A DNA stretch of 64,000 nucleotides. Origin: Chondrus crispus (lineage: Eukaryota; Rhodophyta; Florideophyceae; Gigartinales; Gigartinaceae). The DNA lies in assembly GCF_000350225.1 (NCBI RefSeq), contig NW_005179008.1, positions 62,001-126,000 on the forward strand, in the 5' to 3' direction. Both the position numbers and the translations under genes were made by a program. The notes beneath the pieces were generated by a model. The model ran no database searches, had not been told where the DNA came from, and saw only the letters and a list, made by a program, of their open reading frames with translations. Positions 54,324 through 63,236 of the stretch are shown in pieces. Within the stretch, counting starts at the first letter, position 1, and each line of letters opens with the position of its first letter.

Positions 54324-56316
54324 ATATATATCATTAATGTGAAATCACCATTTTCGTAACGGTCACATTTATGAATCACAGCTCTGCTCAGAGTCTAAGT
54401 CCCATGGGACTTGCACGTGCACTTTTCCAGTAGGGCATGGGCTACAAATCTACCTACATCTTCCAGTCCAGAATGCTTTGCCAGTCAGTCATGTGTCATT
54501 GAATAACTGTCCTTTTAATCACAGTTGCCACAGTCCGGAATGCTTTGACAGTAACTCAGGTGTCATTGAATGACTGCTCTTTTAATCATAGTTGCCACAC
54601 TGGTAAGTGCAACAGACCTATGGTAAAATGACCCCCAACGCTCCCCCCCTTTATAAATGAAATAGGAGAAAACGCGTGGGTCCCAGGACGGAGACCCCAA
54701 CATGAACAATCTAATTGGACCCGTATCCGCGTTTCGCATTGCAATCCCACCAATTGATCTTAAGCTACTTAGTGTTACCGTTACTTTAAGCTTTTCACTG
54801 ATGTAGGAAGGAGTCACTATCTATCTGAGTAAACGTGGTCGTTTTTGGAGACTCCTTTATATACCAGTGAGCAGTTCTGGATTGGTGACTGAGACGATGT
54901 GGATGTATTCATTCCCCTACCTCTTCTATCTCCCTTGGACAATATCTAAATGGAAATAAGCCAGTTGTTCCCTTTCAAGAGGGGTGTGAAGCTGCTTTAT
55001 GCTCTATAGACATATTGTTATTGAAAAAGGGAGCAAAACCAGCGCAGAAATCTCTTTAGCGGTTCGAGTGAAGCTTTACTTCGTGGCATCTGTGTACGTG
55101 TACGCTAGAGTACAAGGTGGTCTACTACAACATCTCACGGAGAGATGCTCTCCGCGAGAAACGATAGACGGGTTTGCGACGCGTTCGGGACCTGGAAGCA
55201 AGAGAGACTGTAACTGTGGTCGGAAAGGGCGAGCAGACGCAGTGCAAGTACTCGGTATAGGCGCGCCGGTAGGGTGCGAAGAAGAAAGGTGCTAGAGAGG
55301 AAAAGGGTCGAGTGAGGTCAAAGGGGTAGGAGGAGCAGGACGATTTTTGGACAGAAATGCGTCTACACAGGGGCGATTAAGCTATCGGGAGACGCTCTAC
55401 AGACCCAAAATCAACGGCCCGGGATGCCCCATGACAGATGACATGCCTGGACATCCCCAGTGGAGCGCTGGGGTGCTGTGCGGCCAAAAAAAACAGTCAA
55501 GTTTTTTCGGACGCTCGACCCAGGCACCGGATGGGCACATCGATAGTCGATGTGAAAATCAAATCCTTTTTTTGCGCAATTTTTTGGCCGATTTGATTTG
55601 CACATCGAGTGTCGATGTGCAAATCAAATCCTTTTTTTGCGCAATTTTTTGGACGATTTGATTTCCACATCGAGTGTCGATGTGCAAATCAGGTCATACT
55701 TTTGGGCAATTTTTTGGCTGATTTTACTTGCACATCGAGTGTCGATGTGCATATCAAGTGTCAGGGACGCGCGTCCACCAAAGTGCCTGCAGGCTCATGC
55801 TGGCCGTGGTGTCACCTTCTACCTTTCAGACCGCTCGCGCTGCGTTTTGCGTTGCCCCTGTTCCTTCTTATCGACCACTACTTCTACTAGGTCGTCCTCT
55901 ATTCAGTGGCTTTAGCCGCTAAACTAGAACATTGACATTTTCTCATAAGGGGAGGACTGCGCCGATAGTCAACAATAGTTGGCTGCAGGGGTACCTCGAA
56001 CGGATCTTGTCACCATCACCCAAGGGTCTGGGTGGTGGAAGAGTGCTGAAATTGGCCCCCTCCGCGCGTAGGGGACGCGTCACCGTGGGTTGGAGTACCC
56101 GTCACGTGGAAATATTGCGTGGAAACCTCAAGTGGAAACCTAGAAGACCTAAGCGGTTGCTTTACTGGATTACTCCTTCTCTTGCTGACCGTTTAAGAAA
56201 CCTCATCGACTATCGCGCACAACGTCTTTTCGTTCTCTTCATAAGCCTGCACTTTTGTTCTGCTCCTCTTACTGCTATCCGTTCCTGTCCCCATCTAAGT
56301 ATCACACGTGATAAAC
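54324..56316. other. TIR9 central non-coding region
   Basis: This is the 2-kb stretch between the divergent ORF2 and ORF3, so it should hold both promoters. TATA-like strings lie near 54,650 (CTTTATAAATG) and 54,310-54,335 (ATATACATATATATA). Two near-identical stretches of the type CAGTC.GGAATGCTTTG..AGT.A lie at 54,462-54,490 and 54,531-54,560. The right part holds the hairpin array. No gene is convincing here. Confidence 0.6.
55536..55749. repeat. 65-bp tandem array of hairpins in TIR9
   Basis: Four hairpins of the type CACATCGA-GTG-TCGATGTG start at 55,536, 55,601, 55,666 and 55,731, an exact 65-bp period. In the best copy (55,601) the arms extend to 17 bp (with TTTGATTTG before and CAAATCAAA after). 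Between hairpins lies a T-rich block with CTTTTTTTGCGCAATTTTTTGG. The regular array suggests an array of binding sites or a structural/replication element. Confidence 0.95.
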
Positions 56317-57489
56317 ATGCCTACTCAAGCGAAAACGTCTTCCTTCCGGAAGCGCCTCAAAGCCATACAGGTAGTGCGAGCAGCCGTAATCCAGCAAACT
56401 GGGAACGTGGTACCGAAACTTGGAGATATCGCGGATTGGGTTGAGAATAATCTTGAGACCGATGCTGCAAAGAACTACTTACAATCTTTGGGAGCCGAAA
56501 ATGTATCCGAGGCAGAGGTTCGCAAATCAAAAATGAATCAACGTCAAGTCGCACAAGTCTATGCAATCGTGCAGGCGCTTCTTGGTTGCGGGAGAGGCAA
56601 TGATACTATACCCTGGCAAATCTTCGAAATCATAAGCGACATTAACGGCGACAGCTTCAATGCTAGAGGTCTCCAGTGTACGTTTTTTAGCAACACGAGT
56701 TCCAAAAGGAATACTGTGAAAGAGCCACGATTCCTTACTTCGCCCGTAACTTCCTTCGAGGCAATGATGTTCCTAATCTATGTGGGAGTAGTTATGAACT
56801 GTCACACCAGGAAACAAGGATCACCATGTGACAAGAGAAAGAAGGTATTGCAGAACTACAAGGTCAATAGGGAGACGTCACAGGGTATTGGCTTTGCTGT
56901 TCAGCAAGTTATTCGGGCATGGGATTGCAAGGCCAGATATATGGGATTCAAGAACTGCGAAGAAATGATATATCCTTACATCACCTTGACAAGTGACGAC
57001 CGTGAGTTGTGCTTTACTGTGTTGAGTTCAGGCTTCGCCCACAAAAAACAGAAGGATACAATCACAGTCAACGCCGGGGCATTCTGTCTCCCCGATGAAT
57101 GTTCCCCACAAGCATTTGGCCGCGTTCCAGTCGTGGATAATGCTCTCCGCGAGGCAGCAAAACTTGTTCTGAGTAATATCCGCTTCCTCGTGACATCGGA
57201 TTACTTGTATGAAATGCCTTCCATGGCGAATTGGATGGCTTTGGACAGGTTCAGGAAAGTTCAGGAAACGATCCCTCCCATCATCGATGGTTATCCGAAC
57301 GAAATGGTCAATCACGTGAAGAATTCCCTCCCACAACAAGACATAGAGATGGTTTCTTCTGTAAACTCCACTGAACAGGCGCGACAAGAAAACATCCTTG
57401 CAAGGAGCCTCGCAGTTGTCGCCAGGCGCAGGACTGCTTCTAAGTCCGTCTCACACACCCGACTCTGTACAGGCGGTGCGGGAAAGTGA
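56317..57489 (+). CDS. TIR9 ORF3: unknown 390-residue protein
   Basis: The first ATG of the open frame is at 56,317 (context AAACATGCC). The N-terminus is basic (SSFRKRLKAIQVVRAAV) and then helical; the middle has a run of Cys residues that are not arranged as a clear zinc finger (MNCHTRKQGSPC). The C-terminal half mixes strands and helices (PYITLTSDDRELCFTVLSS, ANWMALDRFRKVQE). I know no family with this pattern. An overlapping frame (about 57,420-57,718) continues coding-like, so the true C-terminus may be longer by a frame change or a small intron. Confidence 0.7.
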   Translation: MPTQAKTSSFRKRLKAIQVVRAAVIQQTGNVVPKLGDIADWVENNLETDAAKNYLQSLGAENVSEAEVRKSKMNQRQVAQVYAIVQALLGCGRGNDTIPWQIFEIISDINGDSFNARGLQCTFFSNTSSKRNTVKEPRFLTSPVTSFEAMMFLIYVGVVMNCHTRKQGSPCDKRKKVLQNYKVNRETSQGIGFAVQQVIRAWDCKARYMGFKNCEEMIYPYITLTSDDRELCFTVLSSGFAHKKQKDTITVNAGAFCLPDECSPQAFGRVPVVDNALREAAKLVLSNIRFLVTSDYLYEMPSMANWMALDRFRKVQETIPPIIDGYPNEMVNHVKNSLPQQDIEMVSSVNSTEQARQENILARSLAVVARRRTASKSVSHTRLCTGGAGK

Positions 57490-57718
57490 ATCGGTGAGCA
57501 GTGCTCCAGACAGGTCAGAGTCCCGGGCAGGACGCTGGCCTGCACAATCACGGACTCTGTCAGTCACGCAGGAGTGTAAAGGTGAAGGCTGTGAGTGTCG
57601 AGAAGCTTTAAAGAATTTCTGCAGGGCAATGAACAAGTACGCAAGGACGTATAGCTGTACATTCCCAGAGCTATCGCAGGAGGATATCTCATCATGTTCC
57701 GAACAAATATTGGAATGA
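57420..57718 (+). other. Possible C-terminal extension of TIR9 ORF3
   Basis: This frame is +1 relative to ORF3, overlaps its last 70 bases and stays open to 57,718. It reads a Ser/Arg-rich stretch, then KGEGCECREALKNFCRAMNK and SCTFPELSQEDISSCSEQIL, which looks like real protein. It has no ATG before MNKYART, so it is more likely an extension of ORF3 than a separate gene. Confidence 0.4.
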
Positions 57719-57910
57719 GATGCTCCTACTCGCATTTTGATGTGATACCGCACGAAAAAAGCTCAATGCATGGCTGTCATTAAGGGCAACCATGCCATAC
57801 CGAATTCGGTAATTTCAAATTGAGATTTTAGAACCTATATTCTGCTATTGACACGTGCCCATGAAAATGTAACTGATTTTCACTCAGATGCCCTGCTCGA
57901 ACTCAGAAAA

Positions 57911-57940
57911 GGCGGTAGTTTGATATATCAAACTACCGCC
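57911..57940. repeat. Perfect 30-bp palindrome in TIR9
   Basis: The arms GGCGGTAGTTTGATA and TATCAAACTACCGCC are exact inverse copies with no spacer. It lies 190 bp beyond the end of the ORF3 extension and 58 bp before the direct repeats. Confidence 0.95.
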
Positions 57941-57997
57941 TACTGCATATATAGTTCCAGGACCAGATCCAACTCCCTGCACGCCCCTCGTCCGCAG

Positions 57998-58173
57998 TCC
58001 TGACCCACCACACATCCTCTTTTCTGACAGTTTCATTTCCGCGAGTTGCGTGTTCCGTTGAAATCTCATGCACAGTAAGTGACGCCACTTCTGCCACAAT
58101 CCTGACCCACCTCGCATCCTCTTTTCTGACAGTTTCATTTCCGCGAGTTGCGTGTTCGGTTGAAATCTCATGC
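57998..58173. repeat. Two 74-bp direct repeats in TIR9
   Basis: Copies at 57,998-58,071 and 58,100-58,173 both start TCCTGACCCACC and end GAAATCTCATGC. They differ at only a few positions, with 28 bp between them. The rest of 57,719-59,089 has no convincing gene. Confidence 0.93.
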
Positions 58174-59089
58174 CGAGACACGAGTGCGCTGCACACGTTG
58201 GGTAAGTGAGCGCTTTCTCTAGGCAATACCGTTTTGCGATTAGCTACAAAGCTTTAACGTACGTTCGCACATTCTCTAACACATTGAAAGTGTCGAAGAA
58301 CTGTTCTGACCAATCCTCACAGCGTTCCTTGTCTCACTGCAGGTCAACCCGCCCATCGTCTAACTCAGGATCAAGTAAGCCATCAGTACACCCTCCTTAG
58401 TCTCTCAGAATTCTAATCCACCATCATGACGTACTGTGACCGTAACTGACCTCTCCTGTTATGTTTCTTGGCGTTGATTATTGTATTCAACGGAAGCGCA
58501 ATGAACCACTGCCGCGGTATTTCGGTATTTGGACGGAGTAGATGTAGTGTATGTAGCCGTAACAATACTCTTTGGTTGCTACAAATAAATGTGATGTGAA
58601 CGCCGCTAGAACCGCTATCGGTTTCATCCTTCGGGATGGGACCGTTTCTGGACAAGCGGGGTCACATCACCTTTGCAAGAAAGGCACTGGACTAACATTT
58701 CATTGACTGAGAGTAGGTCGCGGCATTACGTCTAGTGCTGCATTGGGGCTGCGAATGGACACATATTGTCATTGCCCTGGAGCAGCAAAACGTAGTCATC
58801 GGTGGCTGCGCAGATGCAGCGATGATCACCGTCTCATCATTACCTCAATGTAACAAAGTTTGGCCCTGCAAGACCTACTCCGTGTGCCGCTCCAGCCAGT
58901 CATCTACCGCCACGGGCCAGGTAGAGCCGCTGTGCCATAACTATGCTGCTTTCTAGCCAATGGCGTCATTGGTAAAAAATGTGCAAAATCGCGACATGAA
59001 ATTAGCAAGCGTTGCTACATTTATGACACATTTTTTGCTGGCCCGGACCAAAATATTTGCGCAGATTTTTTATTGCCTCAGATAGGCTG

Positions 59090-59105
59090 ATTTGACCTTC
59101 CTGTG
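59090..59105 (-). repeat. Right terminal inverted repeat of TIR9
   Basis: ATTTGACCTTCCTGTG, exact inverse of the left repeat. It is followed by TGGTCGACGAAACG, which is the El-E pol sequence on the minus strand. Confidence 0.9.
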
Positions 59106-60868
59106 TGGTCGACGAAACGTCGGTACACGTTACACATACCCAGAAACGAGCAGAGCTCGGTCTGGGTTCGTGGCGGCTTGGCCTCGGCCAAAGCCGAGAA
59201 ATTCTTCGGGTGGACATGAAGTTCCCCGGGTCGAATGATGAGGCCCAGGTACTCCACGGAGTCCTGAAAGAATTTACACTTGTTCAATTTCAGTGATAAC
59301 CCCTCTTGTTGTAACGCAGAGAGAATAACCTTGACATCCTTGAGGTGCGTTTCATAATCCTTCGAGAATATGATAATGTCATCTAAGTAGATGAGGCAGC
59401 TCTTCCATCGGTATCCGGAGAGGAGAATGTCCAACATCCGTTGGAACGTGGCGGGCGCGTTCATTAGCCTGAACGGCATTCGGTTAAATTGATAAGTATC
59501 AGCATGACACGTGAACGTGGTTTTCGGACGGTCTTCTTCCGCAACGGGGATTTGCCAATAACCCGAGTTACAGTCTAGAGTTGTGAACACGTTCGCTTCG
59601 CCGAGCGAGTCCAGACACTCGTCCATGCGATGAATCCGGTAAGTGTCCCGTACTGTCATCGCGTTCAAACGTCTGTAATCGACGCAGAAGCGGAGGGATC
59701 CATCCGGTTTGGGGATGAGAACCACCGAGGATGCCCACTCTGATTGTGATCGGGAGGTGACCCGGCTTGAGATCATCCCATCCACGGCGTCTTGTTCGGC
59801 TTGTCGAGACCGTGGTCCAGCCCGATATGGCTGACATCGAAACGGCTTCGAGCCGGGGTTGAGTTCGATCCGGTGCTGCGTAGCCCGGACTCCCCCGAGA
59901 TCGCCACTCCACATACGAGAGTACGGCGTGAGCATGTCACGTACTCTCGTGCGGACATGCGACGGCAGATGTTGGAGGGAGACAGCGTCAATCTCTTGGG
60001 GTTCTTCCTTCGACGAGGCCGGGGGGAGCTTCTCCCCCTTCTCAGATTGGGGCTTGTCCCCTTCTGTAAATTCCGCCGCTAGGAGGGCGTCGAGAGGCAT
60101 CGCGGTGCGTATCATGGCACGCGGATGAGGGGTAACGTACCCCAGCACCTGGTTCTTCGAGAGGCGCTTGGGGGCTGAGGCGAAGTTGGCTACCAAGACC
60201 TTGAACTCTCGAAGTGCGGTGATGTGCGCGACCCCATTCGACAGGGAGACGCGGTGTTTCGCATATAAATGCGGGTTGGGTTCCAATACGGAAAGACCCG
60301 TACGACCGTTGGTCACATGCACCCAGGCTTGCGTCCCGGGTGGTATGGTAACCGGACGAGAAACCTTGAGTTTGGGGGAAACTCGACCCGGGTCGTTTTC
60401 ATACTCCTGCTCCGAGGGAAGCGGAGGTGCTTCGGCTCGACGAGTTGCCGGTTTTCTCACGATAGGGACTTTCGTCCCATCATCGAGCTCGACCACCTTC
60501 CGACGTGGATAGATGGCCTCGACAAACTTGTCGTTAAAGTCACAGCCCAGGATGACGGGGGCTGCCAGGCGCTCGCACACGATGAACTTGCATTTCATGG
60601 TGCGAGTTGCTAGTCGAACAACGAGGGTGATGGACCCGCTTTTTCGTAACGGCCGCCCGTTCGCGTCGGCGATAGTCGGGACTTTCCCCGGTTCGATTAA
60701 GCTCTCCCATCCTTTGGGCAGGGTGTCGGCGCGGACAAAATTGGAGCCGGCACCCGTGTCCAGGATGGTGAGTTGACGCACCATGATGGAGTTGGTGAGC
60801 CCAAGATCGGCGTAGACCTTGTAATTACGTCGAGACAGTGTACAAACTGGCTCGACGGGCCTTGTCAT
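59106..60868 (-). pseudogene. El-E protease and reverse transcriptase
   Basis: The open frame begins near 60,868 and contains the protease motif LDTGAGSN, the RT blocks EWASSVVLIPKPDGSLRFCV and MPFRLMNAPATFQRM, and the catalytic LIYLDDIIIFSK near 59,380. The usual MPFGL is MPFRL here. The frame enters TIR9 after NVYRRFVD and stops inside it. Gag upstream is in the same frame as its last part, separated by a stop at 61,057-61,055. Before TIR9 inserted, pol seems to have been intact. Confidence 0.93.
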
Positions 60869-61054
60869 CGGGGGAGCGCCTCCCGTTGTTAAGACGCCAC
60901 GGTCGGCGGAGGGTCCCCATGCCCGTCGGATCGGGGTTGAAGGGGCTCGCTTGGCGAGCGTGTCTCCGTCCCAAGACGCGGATCGCCGGCTTCGGGGGCG
61001 GGGGTGTCGCGGTATCCCGCGATGGAATGTCAGCGATTTTCAGCCGTGGGTTTC

Positions 61055-63129
61055 CTAGTTTTTCGGAGGTGCGGTCTTGCCGCTAGGGGGGCTTGACTTC
61101 TCCGAAGCGGAGGGAGACTTCGACGGCAAGACGGGTGCGATCAGCCGATTAGCCTCGAAACTGAGGAGGGCTACAGCGCGCAAGTACGCGTCTACCGGAA
61201 CCCGGGCCTTCTGTGGCGCCGTGAGCTTCTCAAAATTATGAGGGACGAGCGACACATCGCGCACCTTCATGCTACCGTCGGGGTTAATATGATCCTCGAC
61301 TTTGTAGCATGTGTAGCAGATGATTTGCGGGGAAGGTGTCTTCATGTCCCGGGTTCCCTCTCCACCGGCCCAACCGGGAGACTTCTCGCGCGGTCTCGGA
61401 AGCCGGGGCGGTTCCTTGTAGGTCGGCCGCCGCTCTCCGTAGAACAACGAATCCTTGTCGTTGAATGAGGATCCCTCGGTGGGAAATGACGGTGACCCAG
61501 CTGCGCGAATGGCTCGTCATTGGCGAGGAAGTTCTCGGCGTCCAGGCCGGTATGATAGCTCGGGGTCAGACCCGCGGTTGTCGATGAGGGCATACTGTCT
61601 GCCATCGCCAACACTTGCTTGGCGGCGGGTCTCGCGAAGTCGACGCGTCTTCTTCCGCCAGCCGTCTGCGCGCGGTAGGCCGCCCCTTGAGCGCGGGCTT
61701 CGGCCACCGTGTCCTCGAATGAGGATCGGGGGCGATTCTCCCTTGCTTGAAGCACCAACGGCTTGATCGCCGGAAGGAGGACCTCTATGAACAAGGTAGT
61801 GCGTTCATAGGGGGAATGGATGTACCCACACCGCGCGAGGGCGGTTAACATACGAGTCGCATACTCGGTCTCAACTTCGCCGGGTTTTTGGCGTAAATCC
61901 CGGACCACAGAGAGCGCTTGCTCGATCTGAATATTCGTAGCATACGTACGAAGCAACCAGTTCACTGCTGCTGGTCACGACGCAATCCCTTGATTGCGTC
62001 GGAAATATCCTCGATGGGATTCATAGGCCTCCTTCGCTGGCGGGTTGAGGAGATGCGGCAAGGCCATGAGAGCCATTGCCTCCGACATTTCTGCGTTGTC
62101 GAAATTCTCCTTACATCTAGCCAAATAGCTGATGACTTTGATCGGGTCGGACCCGTTAACTTTGTACTCTCCCATTACGACGAGGAGATATTGCACGCGC
62201 TTACGCGTCGTGGCGTACACCTTTGCATCGATGGCGGGGTCGGTATTCACGAGACGGTAAGCTCGATAATTACACGCGCCTCGGAAGCGGTGGTTGGTCG
62301 GTTTCCACACCGTGACACCCTTCGACTTAGGGCCGAAGGCCGGTTGTGGTACCGTGAATGCCTCGGCTTCGGAGTCTGAATCGGGGTCGGATTCTGAAGC
62401 TGAGGGCGGGGATCCCCCCGAGTAACCGGAGAAATCCTCCGGGTCAGGTCGGCTTCCGTGGCCGGACTTGTGACGGCGGCCTTCGGTCTTGACCTTCTTG
62501 TCGCGGGACGATCTTGGCGACGGGCCTCGGGCGGCCGCTAGGTCCGGGATAGGATCCCGTTGTCCCTCCGTCGCCAAGGGATCGGGGAGCGGAATCCCGG
62601 CGGCCGTGAGAGCCAATTTGGTGACGTCGGCGAACAGTAGATTTTCGTCCAACGGTTGTAACGCATGTAACTGCGGGTTAGATCTTGGCTTCGACGCGGT
62701 CGACTCGTCTTGTCTAGCGGGGACGGGTCGTGTTTGCGCCGATTCCAGGGCGAGGTTACGCTGACGGAGGTCGTTGACTTCCTGCGTGAGGCAATCTACT
62801 TCCTCCCGTAGAGGAAGAAGCGTCTTGTCGACGGTAGACCCGATGTCCTTCTGCCACGCTCGCGTGAGAACGCCTTCTAGTGCGGCGAGGCGATCACGTC
62901 CCTGTTGGGACTGTACCTCCGCCTGAGCGACCATCTTACCAGCAACAAGACTGTCCAACATCTCGCGTATCTTGGCGATGTGCGAGTTGAGTTTCTCCTC
63001 GATTAAGTTGAGAGAGAACCTCTCGGCTTCACGGAGGCCTTCGCGGCGGTTCCGCGTGATCCACGCCGCGACGAGCGCTGGGGCGTCTCTCTGACGAGTT
63101 TCATGGGACGACTCGGAGCCGGTCACCAT
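61055..63129 (-). pseudogene. El-E gag
   Basis: The ATG at 63,129 (MVTGSESSHETRQRD) starts a frame with a coiled-coil N-terminus, a disordered charged middle and the gag capsid-like region. A TGA at 61,977-61,975 replaces what is a tryptophan codon in El-A (WPEAVQW), so one G-to-A change explains it. The frame then continues to about 61,480, where it shifts; the last part (to 61,055) carries a degenerate zinc knuckle (CYTCYKVEDH) that lacks the last cysteine. Confidence 0.85.
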
Positions 63130-63218
63130 GGCGAATACACCTAACGGTCGGTGCGTGAGGGAAAGTAGGTCAGGGAAGAAAGAGGACACTCGGATGCACG
63201 AGAGTATCGACTGTTTTC

Positions 63219-63233
63219 AAGGTCGGGAGACCA
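63219..63233 (-). other. Primer binding site of El-E
   Basis: On the minus strand TGGTCTCCCGACCTT begins three bases inside the LTR edge. It is the same tRNA match as in El-A. Confidence 0.82.
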
Positions 63234-63236
63234 AAA

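Larger units (their letters stand above)
50004..59105. mobile_element. TIR9: 9.1-kb TIR element with three unknown genes
   Basis: This unit has perfect 16-bp terminal inverted repeats (CACAGGAAGGTCAAAT at 50,004-50,019, inverted at 59,090-59,105). It sits inside the RT/RNase H junction of El-E, and removal of 9,104 bp (unit plus one CA) restores the pol frame, so the duplication is most simply 2 bp (CA). It carries three long ORFs (+, -, +), a hairpin tandem array, a palindrome and direct repeats. TIRs beginning CAC with short duplications recall the CACTA/CMC group, but I see no DDE transposase. The ends share short subterminal motifs (CAATAAAA; GCCAGCAA). It is younger than El-E. Confidence 0.88.

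Noticed and set aside
55930-56450. Plus-strand frame at 55,932-56,444 as a gene
   Set aside because: It overlaps the start of ORF3 in another frame, has no recognisable motif and has a composition typical of a shadow.
50004-59105. TIR9 as part of El-E or as a captured host-gene segment
   Set aside because: The perfect inverted ends, the restored pol frame after removal and the absence of retroelement motifs inside argue for a separate insertion.
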